Shown here: positions 8,885-16,148 of the stretch, one piece after another
How the letters are laid out: each line of letters starts with the position of its first letter
How positions within the stretch are numbered: position 1 is the first letter of the stretch
NCBI GenBank assembly: GCA_038255145.1
Contig: JBBSLP010000009.1
Coordinates: forward strand, 1 to 64,000
Length of the DNA stretch: 64,000 nt
Origin: WHTX01 sp038255145
GTDB taxonomy: Bacteria > Actinomycetota > Acidimicrobiia > Acidimicrobiales > CAIXPF01
Direction of reading: 5' to 3'
Made by a program: the position numbers and the translations under genes
Notes under the pieces: model-generated
What the model was told of the DNA's origin: nothing
The model's database searches: none
The model's input: only the letters and a program-made list of their open reading frames with translations

Positions 8885-9283
8885 ATGCCCCGCTTCGACC
8901 GCGCCGCCGTGACCCCCGAGGTGCTGGAGTTCACCACCGTCCGCCACCTGGCCTCCCTGACCACCCTGCGGCCCGACGGCTCACCCCACGTGGCCCCCGT
9001 CGGCTTCACCCTCGACCTCGAGGCCGGGCTGGTGCGGGTCATCACCTTCCGCGGCGCCCGCAAGGCCCACAACGTCGATGCCCGCCCCGGAGGTCGGGCC
9101 GCGGTGTGCCAGGTCGACGGCCGGCGTTGGCTCACCCTCGAAGGACCCGCCGTGGTCACCGACGATCCCCAACGGGTGGCCGAGGCCGTCCGTCGCTACG
9201 CCGAGCGCTACCGCCAGCCCAAGGAGCGCGACGACCGCGTCGCCATCGAGATCACCGTCGACCGCATGCTGGGTCGCGGCTGA
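8885..9283 (+). CDS. PPOX-fold, probably F420-dependent, oxidoreductase
   Basis: This 132-residue protein has the pyridoxamine 5'-phosphate oxidase-like split-barrel pattern: HLASLTTLRPDGSPHVAPVGF near the N-terminus, then the basic cofactor-side segment RGARKAHNVDARP, and a C-terminal helix rich in charged residues. Small actinobacterial proteins of this type (PPOX class, F420-dependent group) bind F420 or flavin and reduce diverse substrates; the substrate cannot be told from sequence. It starts 11 nt after the permease stop, so co-transcription is likely, and it ends just before a strong bidirectional hairpin. Confidence 0.8.
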   Translation: MPRFDRAAVTPEVLEFTTVRHLASLTTLRPDGSPHVAPVGFTLDLEAGLVRVITFRGARKAHNVDARPGGRAAVCQVDGRRWLTLEGPAVVTDDPQRVAEAVRRYAERYRQPKERDDRVAIEITVDRMLGRG

Positions 9284-9297
9284 CGAGGTGCGGCTGA

Positions 9298-9330
9298 TGG
9301 GGCGCTGACCAGCTGGCGGCCAGCGCCCCA
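9298..9330. terminator. Strong hairpin between convergent genes
   Basis: A perfect 10-bp stem, TGGGGCGCTG (9298-9307) and CAGCGCCCCA (9321-9330), has a 13-nt loop and lies between the convergent ends at 9283 and 9342. No U-run follows, as is common in high-GC actinobacteria. Confidence 0.6.
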
Positions 9331-9341
9331 CGCCGCCGCGG

Positions 9342-10451
9342 TCAGAGGCGCATGCCGGGGATCTCGCAGGCCTGGCCGAACATGATCTCCTGGCTGACAG
9401 CCCGGTTGGCGTGGGGCCCGGCGCACCACGACGTCATGACCATGGAGTAGAGCCCGCTGCCCCCGGCCTGGAGGATGAGCAGGTCATCGGGGTTGCGCAC
9501 AGCGCGGATGAGGTCGTCGTCGGCGCCCTTGCCGGCCATGGACGGGTTCAGGGCCCGCATGGTGCCCCGGGTGTTGACGGCCAGGCCGCTCAGCGCCTCG
9601 GCCACGCCCTTGCGGTCGTAGCCGGCCTCGTGGAGCACGGCGGTGTGATCGGGGTTGAGCACCACGGTGACCACACCGCTGCCCCCGATCTGGGCGTTGT
9701 TGGCACCCACGTTGGCGATGGACCCGGCCAGGGTGCGCAGCAACCGGTCGGGAGCATCGGGATCGTCGGCGTCGCCCACGAACATGACCGACTGAGGAGC
9801 CTCGGCCCCGACCACGGTCACCACCGAGGCCTCGGGGGACCAGCCCCGGCTGACGTGAAGCGGCTCGAAGGGAGAGCCCTCCTCGTCCTCGGCCAGGCAG
9901 TACGTGAACTTGCCCGGGTGGCCCAGCAGCGCCATGTCCGCCACCCCGGCCCGGGCTCCGCCGATGTTGATCATGGCCAGGCGCAGGGCCCGGCCGATGG
10001 TGGCGTTGGCCCGGAAGCCCGGTCCCAGGGCCCCGAAGCCCGACTGCAGGCCCACGGCGTCGCGCACGGGGCCGTTGATGATGAGCAGGGGCGCGGTGCA
10101 GTGGGTGGTGGCCTGCATCTCGGTGAGGTCGAACTCGGGCTGGGCCACGGCCTGCACCGCAGCGACGACCACAGGCACGTGGTCAGGGAGGCAGCCGGCC
10201 ATGACCGCGGCCGCGGCCACGAGCTCGACGGTGGCGGCGCCGAGGCCGGGACCGAGGTCGCCGAGCACGAGGTCGCCGTCGAAGCCCGAGGCCAGCACGA
10301 AGCGGGCCACCCGCTCGGGAGTGGGGATGACCACGGGCAGGCCGTCGGTACAACCGAGCTCGTGGAGGGCCTCGAGGGCGTCCTCCTCGGAGGCGGCGTC
10401 GAGCAGGTCAGCGGTCACCAGACCGGTCCCTCTGGTGTCGATGGTGGTCAT
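9342..10451 (-). CDS. Partner protein of the UGSC selenoprotein (uncharacterised conserved family)
   Basis: This 369-residue soluble protein contains TDGLPVVIPTPERV (about 34-47), a QATTHCTAPLLIINGPV segment (about 112-128), HPGKFTYCLAEDEE and SSWCAGPHA-like text near the C-terminus (TSWCAGPHANRAVS). These are hallmarks of a conserved family found in actinobacteria and anaerobes that has no assigned function that I know of. The conserved His/Cys positions could bind a metal or take part in thiol chemistry (inference). Its ATG overlaps the TGA of the selenoprotein gene by four bases (ATGA), so the two are translationally coupled and almost certainly work together. There is no signal peptide, so it is likely cytoplasmic. 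Confidence 0.75.
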   Translation of the reverse strand: MTTIDTRGTGLVTADLLDAASEEDALEALHELGCTDGLPVVIPTPERVARFVLASGFDGDLVLGDLGPGLGAATVELVAAAAVMAGCLPDHVPVVVAAVQAVAQPEFDLTEMQATTHCTAPLLIINGPVRDAVGLQSGFGALGPGFRANATIGRALRLAMINIGGARAGVADMALLGHPGKFTYCLAEDEEGSPFEPLHVSRGWSPEASVVTVVGAEAPQSVMFVGDADDPDAPDRLLRTLAGSIANVGANNAQIGGSGVVTVVLNPDHTAVLHEAGYDRKGVAEALSGLAVNTRGTMRALNPSMAGKGADDDLIRAVRNPDDLLILQAGGSGLYSMVMTSWCAGPHANRAVSQEIMFGQACEIPGMRL

Positions 10452-10984
10452 GAGCCATCCCCTCGCAGCGCGGCGATGACGCCGTCCCTGATGCTGTCGG
10501 CCACCCGGCGCATGTTCTCCTTGCCGGTGGCGGACACCGGGTGGGGCAACATGAGCCGGGGCACGTCGGGCATGCCGACGGATCGGGCGACGAAGTCACC
10601 CTGCTTCCAGAAGGCCGAGGTCACGAGGGCCACGGCCGGTACGCCTCGTCGAGCCAGGTTCACGCCGTCACGCACGGTGCCGGTGGTGCAGCTGCCTCAA
10701 TGACCCCAGGCGGCCACCACGGCCTGACAGGCCGAGGTCACCTCGGCCAGCAGTTCGGGCGGGGCGGCGATGGATGCGTTGCCCTTGTCGTAGAAGTGGA
10801 AGCGGGCCTGGGGCAGGACCAAGCGCAGCGAATCGGCCACCTCGTCGAGGAAGGCCACGGAATCGGGGAAGCCGTTGGCCAGCATGCCGACGTCGACCGG
10901 ACCGTCCGTGATGTCGATGGACAGCTCGTAGGGATCGACCGCGGCACCGGGCTGGGCTCGTGGATCGAGGAACTGCACGGCCAT
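10448..10984 (-). CDS. UGSC-family selenoprotein (in-frame TGA read as selenocysteine)
   Basis: Read through an in-frame TGA at 10697-10699 the gene encodes 178 residues. Residue 96 would be selenocysteine in the context AWGH-U-GSCTTGTVRDG, the defining U-G-S-C motif of the UGSC (seleno)protein family. Both halves match the family: LDPRAQPG at the start, VDVGMLANGFPDS, CQAVVAAWG before the TGA, then VNLARRGVPAVALVT and MPDVPRLMLPHPV after it. Without read-through both halves would be fragments in exactly the same frame. The ATG at 10984 was chosen because LDPRA begins the family and GGGGGG lies just upstream; an ATG 51 nt further upstream with GGAAGGA is a rival start. The reaction is unknown. 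SelA/SelB/SelC must be encoded elsewhere. Confidence 0.85.
10665..10677 (-). promoter_or_regulatory. Candidate bacterial SECIS hairpin after the TGA
   Basis: On the coding strand a CCGT/ACGG stem closes a GCGTG loop that begins with G. The loop lies 23 nt after the TGA, within the spacing I recall for bacterial SECIS elements. The outer stem continues only with a bulge, so the structure is weak and needs folding. Confidence 0.35.
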
Positions 10985-11096
10985 GGGACCCCCCTGGGTG
11001 CTGGTGACCAGTGGAGCGTACCCCGGGGCCATCTCAGGGTCCTTCCAGGGTGGCCCCCCGATGTCACGCCGGCCGGCGGAGGCGCACGCTGGGCCC

Positions 11097-11720
11097 GTGC
11101 TCCTCACCCAGTACCTGGCCGTGTTCGGAGCGGCCATGGCCGACGCCGGCCTGCCCGTCCTCCCCGGCGAGGTCGTGGTCGTGGCCCTGGCCGCCGGCGC
11201 CGGCGGCCTGCTCGAGCGCAGCGCCGTGGTGGGTTCGGCCGCGGCGGGTTCCTTCGCCGGCCAGGTCTCGGTGTTCTCCCTGGCTCGGGCGGTGCCCGAG
11301 CGTCATCGGGTCCGCTGGTCGTCACGCCTGGGCCTGCGGCGGCTGCCCGGTGGTTGGCTGGGCGCCCTGGCCGCCGCCTTCCTGCCCGCGGGGCGGCTGA
11401 GCCTGGCCGCCGGTTCGGGCCTGGACAGCCGACCCTGGCGCCGCTTCCTCCCTCTCGCCCTCGGCTCCGCCCTCATCGGTGCCCTGTGGCTGGGCGGCGT
11501 CGGTCAGCTGGTGGCCGGGGTCGCCGGTGGACGCGGCCTGGTCACCACCGCGGTCGCCGTGGCCGCCGCCGTCCTGGTGTGCCTGGCCGGATCCCTGCGG
11601 TCCAGAAGGCGACCCGCTAGAAGACGATCCGCTAGAAGACGACGACCGAGCGGAGGACCTCGCCCCGCTCCATCTTGTGGAACGCCTCTTCCACCTCGTC
11701 GAGGGCGATGGTCTCGCTGA
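11097..11720 (+). CDS. DedA-like membrane protein with an arginine-rich tail
   Basis: This 207-residue membrane protein resembles the DedA/SNARE-associated (VTT) family: LPGEVVVVALAAGAGG near the N-terminus, an AAFLPAGRLSLAAGSG core motif, and a final helix TAVAVAAAVLVCLAG. Family members are linked to lipid scrambling, envelope homeostasis and proton-dependent transport. It is shorter than typical DedA proteins and starts with GTG at 11097 (there is a longer open frame upstream). The tail, RSRRRPARRRSARRRR, is translated from a 15-bp tandem duplication and runs 89 nt into the convergent mscR gene, so the original stop may have been lost. It is divergent from the selenoprotein gene. Confidence 0.6.
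   Translation: MLLTQYLAVFGAAMADAGLPVLPGEVVVVALAAGAGGLLERSAVVGSAAAGSFAGQVSVFSLARAVPERHRVRWSSRLGLRRLPGGWLGALAAAFLPAGRLSLAAGSGLDSRPWRRFLPLALGSALIGALWLGGVGQLVAGVAGGRGLVTTAVAVAAAVLVCLAGSLRSRRRPARRRSARRRRPSGGPRPAPSCGTPLPPRRGRWSR
11614..11642. repeat. 15-bp tandem duplication at the mscR stop codon
   Basis: CCGCTAGAAGACGA occurs twice (11614-11627 and 11629-11642). The second copy holds the stop codon of mscR (minus strand); the first is a downstream duplicate. On the plus strand it adds a basic repeat to the DedA-like protein. Confidence 0.75.
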
Positions 11721-12720
11721 CGAAGCGGTCGAGGTCGAGGCGACCCTGCAGGTAGAGCTCGATGAGGGCGGGGAAGTCCCGGCTGGGCAGGCAGTCGCCG
11801 TACCACGACGGCTTCAGCGCCCCACCCCGACCGAAGAACTCGATCATGGGGATGGAGGGGAAGGCCATGTCCGGGGTGGGCACGCCGACCTGGACCACGG
11901 TGCCGGCCAGGTCGCGGGCGAAGAAGGCCTGTTCGAGCACCCGGGGGTTGCCCACGGCCTCGATGCACACGTCGGCCCCGAAGCCGTCCGTCGCCTCGCG
12001 CACGCCTTCGACAGGGTCCCCCGTCGACGCGTTGACCAGGTGGGTGGCCCCGAACTCGGCGGCCAGGGCCAGCTTGCGGTCGTCGAGGTCGATGGCGACG
12101 ATCGTGGTGGCGCCGGCCAGCTTGGCGCCGGCGATGGCGGCGTCGCCCACCCCGCCGCAGCCGAAGACGGCCACCGAATCGCCCCGCTGCACGTTGCCCG
12201 TCAGCATCGACGCCCCCAGGCCGGCCATGACACCGCAACCGAGCAGGCCCGCGGCCTCGGGCTTGGCCGCCGGGTTGACCCGGGTGGCCTGCCCCGCGGC
12301 CACCAGGGTCTTCTCGGCGAAGGCGCCGATGCCCAGGGCGGGGCTGAGGGGGGTGCCGTCCTCCAACGTCATCTTCTGGGTGGCGTTGAAGGTGGCGAAG
12401 CAGTACTGGGGCCGGCCCCGGCGGCACGAGCGGCACACCCCGCACACGGCTCGCCAGTTCAGCACCACGAAGTCACCGGGGGACACGTCGCGCACGTCGG
12501 GGCCGATGGCCTCGACGATGCCGGCGGCCTCGTGGCCCAGGAGGAAGGGGAAGTCGTCGCTGATGCCGCCCTCGCGGTAGTGGAGGTCGGTGTGGCACAC
12601 CCCGCAGGCCTGGACCTTGATCAAGGCCTCGCCGGGACCGGGGTCGGGCACCACGATGGGCACGATCTCCACCGGCTGCTTGACCGACCGGGCCACCACA
12701 CCCCGTACCGTCTGGGACAT
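11632..12720 (-). CDS. mscR: S-(hydroxymethyl)mycothiol dehydrogenase (mycothiol-dependent formaldehyde dehydrogenase)
   Basis: This 362-residue zinc-dependent MDR alcohol dehydrogenase oxidises the formaldehyde-mycothiol adduct with NAD+, so it serves formaldehyde and nitrosomycothiol detoxification in the cytoplasm. It matches the mycothiol-specific group closely: TVRGVVARS at the start, ACGVCHTDLHYREGG with the catalytic zinc Cys and His, GHEAAGIVE, a structural-zinc cluster with four cysteines (CGVCRSCRRGRPQYC, about 94-108), NATQKMTLEDGTPLSPALG, and FGCGGVGDAAIAGAKLAGA for NAD binding. The ATG at 12720 has AGAGG six bases upstream. Its presence implies that the cell makes mycothiol. Confidence 0.93.
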   Translation of the reverse strand: MSQTVRGVVARSVKQPVEIVPIVVPDPGPGEALIKVQACGVCHTDLHYREGGISDDFPFLLGHEAAGIVEAIGPDVRDVSPGDFVVLNWRAVCGVCRSCRRGRPQYCFATFNATQKMTLEDGTPLSPALGIGAFAEKTLVAAGQATRVNPAAKPEAAGLLGCGVMAGLGASMLTGNVQRGDSVAVFGCGGVGDAAIAGAKLAGATTIVAIDLDDRKLALAAEFGATHLVNASTGDPVEGVREATDGFGADVCIEAVGNPRVLEQAFFARDLAGTVVQVGVPTPDMAFPSIPMIEFFGRGGALKPSWYGDCLPSRDFPALIELYLQGRLDLDRFVSETIALDEVEEAFHKMERGEVLRSVVVF

Positions 12721-12789
12721 CCGCACACCTCTTCCGAAGGGGTGAGCCGACGACGGGCCGGCTCGGTCCCGAGAGGCTAGGCGCTCAGC

Positions 12790-13779
12790 TCAGCGCTGGG
12801 GTTCGACGTTGCGGTAGGGGCGGGTCAGCTCGTCGACCTGTGCGTACAGGTCGAGGTCGAGGGGGGTGTCCACCCCAGCCAGGGCCGCGTCGAGCTGGCC
12901 GGGGCTGGAGGCGCCGATGATGGGCGAGGTCACCGCCCCCTGGGCCAGGCACCAGGCCACCGACAGGGTGACCAGGCTGATCCCGGCCTCGTCGGCCAGG
13001 GCGCCGAGCTTGTCGACGGTGTCGAAGGCGTCGTCGTGCCAGTAGCGGCCCTGGTAGCGCTCGGCCGCACTGCCCAGGGTGAACCGGGTCCCCTCGCTGG
13101 GCGCGCCCCGGCGGTGCTTGCCGCTGAGCATGCCCCCGGCGATGGGGTTGTAGGGGATCACGCCGATGCCTTCCTGCTCGGCGAGCTCGAACAGGTCGCG
13201 CTCGAAGACCCGGTAGAGCAGGTTGTAGCGGGGCTGCACGCAGTCGTAGCGGGCCAGGCCCAGCGCCTCGGAGCGACCGACGGCGCGGGCCAGGCGCCAG
13301 GCGCTGTAGTTCGAGCAGCCGATGTAGGCCACCTTGCCCGAGCTGACCAGGTCGTCGAAGGCGGCCAGGGTCTCGTCGAGGGGGGTGTCCTCGTCGTCGG
13401 CGTGCAGCTGGTAGAGGTCGATGTGGTCGACCTGCAGCCGGCGCAGGGAGGCCTCGACGGCGTCGATGATGTGCTTGCGCGAGCCGCCCCGGTCCCAGCG
13501 CCGTCCGCTCATGGGCATGCCGCACTTGGTGGCCAGCACGACGTCGTCGCGCCGCCCGGCCAGCCACCGACCGACGATCTCCTCGGTCCGGCCCGACTCG
13601 GGCCCGGTGCCGCCCAGGGGGTACACGTCGGCGGTGTCGATGAAGGTGATGCCGCCCTCGTAGGCCTTGTCGAGGATGGCGAAGCTGGTGGCCTCGTCGC
13701 ACTGCAGGCCGAAGGTCATGGTGCCGAGGCAGAGCTGTGACACCTGCAGGCCGGTCCGTCCCAGGGGCACGTGGAGCAT
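12790..13779 (-). CDS. Aldo/keto reductase
   Basis: This 329-residue NADPH-dependent (beta/alpha)8 oxidoreductase of the AKR superfamily starts MLHVPLGRTGLQVSQLCLGTM, the usual AKR opening. The catalytic tetrad is visible: Asp and Tyr in DTADVYPLGG, Lys in ATKCGM, and His in LYQLHADD. The C-terminal SVAWCLAQGAVTSPIIGAS is the AKR nucleotide-phosphate region. It belongs to the YajO/PdxI-like or general stress AKR group; the substrate is unknown. It begins 10 nt after the Nei-type gene on the same strand, so the two probably form an operon. Confidence 0.88.
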   Translation of the reverse strand: MLHVPLGRTGLQVSQLCLGTMTFGLQCDEATSFAILDKAYEGGITFIDTADVYPLGGTGPESGRTEEIVGRWLAGRRDDVVLATKCGMPMSGRRWDRGGSRKHIIDAVEASLRRLQVDHIDLYQLHADDEDTPLDETLAAFDDLVSSGKVAYIGCSNYSAWRLARAVGRSEALGLARYDCVQPRYNLLYRVFERDLFELAEQEGIGVIPYNPIAGGMLSGKHRRGAPSEGTRFTLGSAAERYQGRYWHDDAFDTVDKLGALADEAGISLVTLSVAWCLAQGAVTSPIIGASSPGQLDAALAGVDTPLDLDLYAQVDELTRPYRNVEPQR

Positions 13780-13789
13780 GACCCCGACC

Positions 13790-14605
13790 CTAACGCCGGG
13801 CGGCCGCCGGGGTGGCGACCGACGGGGGTGGCGGCTGGCACCGTGGGCACCAGTAGCAGGACCGGGGGTTGCGCAGGTACACCCCCCGGTCCACCGGGGT
13901 GCCGCAGCGGGGGCAGGGTTGGCCCCGCCGGCCGTAGACGCCCACCCCGCCGGGCACGCCGACGACCGTGACCCGGCCCCCGTGGCCCAGGTTGGCCCGC
14001 AGCAACTTGTGGGCCAGGGCGAACAGCTCGCGCCTCGTGTCGGTGTCGAGCTCGCCCAGGGTGGTCAGGGGGTGGACGTGGCGGGCCCACAGGACCTCGG
14101 ACTTGTAGACGTTGCCGATGCCGGCAGCGATGCGCTGGTCCATGAGCAGGTCGCAGATGGCGTCGCCGGGGGCGCCCAGGGCGGCCAGGCGCTCGAGTAC
14201 CGTGTCGAGATCGAGCTCGTCGTCGGGCCGGCACAGGTCGGGGCCCAGGTGCTCGGTGCCGGTGGTGCCATCGGCGTAGGTGCGCACGATGGGGGCGGCG
14301 AAGCACACGGCCACCCACCCGGGCACGGCGATGACGGCCCGGGCCAGGTGGCGGGCCTTCTGCCAGCGCTGACCGGGGGTGTAGAGGTGCCACGAGCCGG
14401 TCATGCGCAGGTGGGTCTGGAGCACGACGCCGCTGGAGAAGCGGATGAGCAGGTGCTTGCCCACGGCCTCGACCGCTTCGATGGTCTCACCTACCTTGGG
14501 CCGGGGTCCGGTGAGCCGGGGCGCCTCGAAGCGCTCCAGCGTGGCCCCGGCCAGGGCGGGACGCAGGCGGGCGGCCACCCGCCAGATGGTGTCGCCCTCG
14601 GGCAT
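13790..14605 (-). CDS. nei: Fpg/Nei-family DNA glycosylase (endonuclease VIII type)
   Basis: This 271-residue base-excision repair enzyme removes oxidised pyrimidines and cuts the abasic site. The N-terminus MPEGDTIWRVA has the catalytic Pro2 and Glu3 of the Nei group (Fpg would read MPELPEVE). The helix-two-turn-helix region is QRIAAGIGNVYKSEVLW (about 143-159), and a four-cysteine zinc finger lies at the end (CPRCGTPV and CYWCPRC). Length fits Nei. A TAGGGT box lies 8 nt before the start. The tail after the zinc finger is short and low in complexity. Confidence 0.9.
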   Translation of the reverse strand: MPEGDTIWRVAARLRPALAGATLERFEAPRLTGPRPKVGETIEAVEAVGKHLLIRFSSGVVLQTHLRMTGSWHLYTPGQRWQKARHLARAVIAVPGWVAVCFAAPIVRTYADGTTGTEHLGPDLCRPDDELDLDTVLERLAALGAPGDAICDLLMDQRIAAGIGNVYKSEVLWARHVHPLTTLGELDTDTRRELFALAHKLLRANLGHGGRVTVVGVPGGVGVYGRRGQPCPRCGTPVDRGVYLRNPRSCYWCPRCQPPPPSVATPAAARR

Positions 14606-14613
14606 GGCTTCCG

Positions 14614-14619
14614 ACCCTA
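14614..14619 (-). promoter_or_regulatory. -10-like TAGGGT before nei
   Basis: On the minus strand TAGGGT ends 8 nt before the ATG at 14605, matching the leaderless pattern seen at other genes here. Confidence 0.4.
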
Positions 14620-14732
14620 CGGCGACGGGCCGAGTTGGGCGTAGGCGCAGGGTTGGCCTTGGCCTCGCCGGTCGATGATGCGCGATCGGTGGTCAGCCGA
14701 ACCGGCGGCTGCGTGGTTCGTGGCTGCCGGCC

Positions 14733-15059
14733 CTACCGCGGCTGATGAAGGGGCCTCCGTTCGTGTCGTTCGCTCCCTGCTGCGTGAACGGTCGTCGCTG
14801 ATGGCCAGTACAGCTCACGGTGAAGCATTGACCACCGTGGCGGGGGCGAATGCTTCACCGTTGCCGAGACCGCCGGCGCGGGACACTCCGAGCTCACTTC
14901 GAGCTCCCAGCGAACCGCGCTGCGTCGCTCGATCCCCCAGATGGCACCCGTTCTACAGTTTCGCGAAGGATGGCGAACCTCCCCGGTACAGGGCTCTTCG
15001 CGAAACCGACTGCGCCCTGTCGGCGTGTCCACCGGGGGCCCCTTCATCAGCCGCGGTAG
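14733..15059. repeat. 327-bp element with 23-bp perfect terminal inverted repeats and internal hairpins
   Basis: The ends 14733-14755 and 15037-15059 are perfect reverse complements over 23 bp (ctaccgcggctgatga... at the left). Inside are a 13-bp inverted repeat (acggtgaagcatt at 14817-14829 and its complement at 14849-14861, loop 19) and an 11-bp one (gtttcgcgaag at 14958-14968 and complement at 14996-15006). No transposase is encoded and no clear target duplication is visible. It could be a MITE-like non-autonomous element or a structured RNA. Confidence 0.55.
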
Positions 15060-15110
15060 CGCCAACAGCCGCCCTGCCCGCACCCGCGGCCGGGCCCGAA
15101 GCGACACGAC

Positions 15111-15164
15111 CCCGCCCACCGACCTCGCCACCCGCTCACCGACCTCGTCACCCGCCCACCGACA
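15111..15164. repeat. 20-bp tandem repeat, about 2.7 copies
   Basis: Units cccgcccaccgacctcgcca (15111-15130), cccgctcaccgacctcgtca (15131-15150) and a partial third copy (15151-15164) lie head to tail just outside the inverted-repeat element, about 50 bp before the dehydratase gene. Confidence 0.75.
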
Positions 15165-15201
15165 GAGCCGTCAGCCATCACGACCAATCGGCTCGGGTCC
15201 G

Positions 15202-15207
15202 TAGGCT
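15202..15207 (+). promoter_or_regulatory. -10-like TAGGCT before the dehydratase gene
   Basis: TAGGCT lies 8 nt before the GTG at 15216; leaderless arrangement. Confidence 0.45.
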
Positions 15208-15215
15208 CGCCCACC

Positions 15216-16148
15216 GTGGTCCTCCCTGCTGACATCGACGCCGCTGCCGGTCGCATCGGCACCCACGTGCGCCGCACCCCCATCCTCGATGTCGATCCCG
15301 TCGAGCTGGGCCTGGCCCCGGGGCCGCCTGTGACCCTCAAGCTGGAGCTCGTCCAGGTCACGGGGTCGTTCAAGGCCCGGGGGGCCAGCAACGTGCTGTT
15401 GTCCTCACCCGTGCCCGCGGCCGGGGTGGCGGCGGCATCGGGGGGCAACCACGGTGTGGCCGTGGCCTGGGCCGCCCAGCGCTTCGGCCATCGGGCCACC
15501 GTGTTCGTACCCGAGGTGTCCTCGGCCACCAAGCGGGCCGCCATCGCCCGCTACGGGGCCGAGGTGGTGGTGAGCGGGGCCGCCTACGCCGACGCCCAGG
15601 CCGCCTGCGACCGCTTCACCGCCGAGACCGGGGCCCGGCGGGTCCACCCCTACGACGACCCCGCCACCGTGGCCGGCCAAGGCACCATGGCCCGCGAGCT
15701 GGCCGAACAGGCCCCTGACCTCGACGCCGCGCTGGTGGCGGTGGGCGGAGGTGGCCTCATCGCCGGAGTGGCCAGCTGGTACCGGGGCGCCACCACCGTC
15801 GTGGCCGTGGAGCCCGAACGCTGCGCCTGCCTGGTCGCGGCCCGGACCGCCGGGCATCCCGTACCCGTGGACGTGGGCGGGGTGGCGGCCGACTCCCTGG
15901 GGGCCCGCCAGCTGGGTGAGCTGGCCTTCGAGGCCACCACGCAGTGGGTGGCCGGCGCTGTCACCGTGACCGACGCAGCCATCGTCGCTGCACAACGCTG
16001 GTTGTGGGACCACTGTCGGGTCGCGGCCGAACCGGGCGGGGCCACGGCCCTGGCCGCCGTGCTGGACGGGGCCTGGCGCCCCGCCCCCGGTCAGCGCGTC
16101 GGTGTGGTCGTCTGCGGGGCCAACGTCGACCCCGCCACCTTGGTCTGA
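15216..16148 (+). CDS. PLP-dependent threonine/serine dehydratase-like enzyme
   Basis: This 310-residue fold-type II PLP enzyme has the cofactor lysine in VTGSFKARGASN (about 46-57), the substrate loop SGGNHGVAVAWAA (about 74-86), and a glycine-rich phosphate-binding loop VAVGGGGLIAGVA (about 172-184). Enzymes of this type deaminate threonine or serine to 2-oxobutyrate or pyruvate; serine racemase is an alternative for this size class. No ACT domain is present, so it is not a typical allosteric biosynthetic IlvA. It starts with GTG 8 nt after a TAGGCT box. Its last 58 nt overlap the convergent SDR gene. Confidence 0.85.
   Translation: MVLPADIDAAAGRIGTHVRRTPILDVDPVELGLAPGPPVTLKLELVQVTGSFKARGASNVLLSSPVPAAGVAAASGGNHGVAVAWAAQRFGHRATVFVPEVSSATKRAAIARYGAEVVVSGAAYADAQAACDRFTAETGARRVHPYDDPATVAGQGTMARELAEQAPDLDAALVAVGGGGLIAGVASWYRGATTVVAVEPERCACLVAARTAGHPVPVDVGGVAADSLGARQLGELAFEATTQWVAGAVTVTDAAIVAAQRWLWDHCRVAAEPGGATALAAVLDGAWRPAPGQRVGVVVCGANVDPATLV

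Larger units (their letters stand above)
14606..15215. other. Non-coding block with nested inverted repeats and tandem repeats
   Basis: This is about 610 bp between divergent genes. It holds the nei promoter on the left, the 327-bp nested inverted-repeat element (14733-15059), a 20-bp tandem repeat (15111-15164), and the promoter of the dehydratase gene on the right. Open frames exist but lack gene-like composition and cross the inverted repeats, so I do not call them. Confidence 0.6.

Noticed and set aside
13787..13792. A TAGGGT box before the aldo/keto reductase gene
   Set aside because: It overlaps the stop codon of nei, and the gene is 10 nt behind nei on the same strand, so a separate promoter is not needed to explain it.
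14675..15232. A 185-residue plus-strand frame in the non-coding block
   Set aside because: It runs through the inverted repeats, has no domain-like sequence, and overlaps the dehydratase start.
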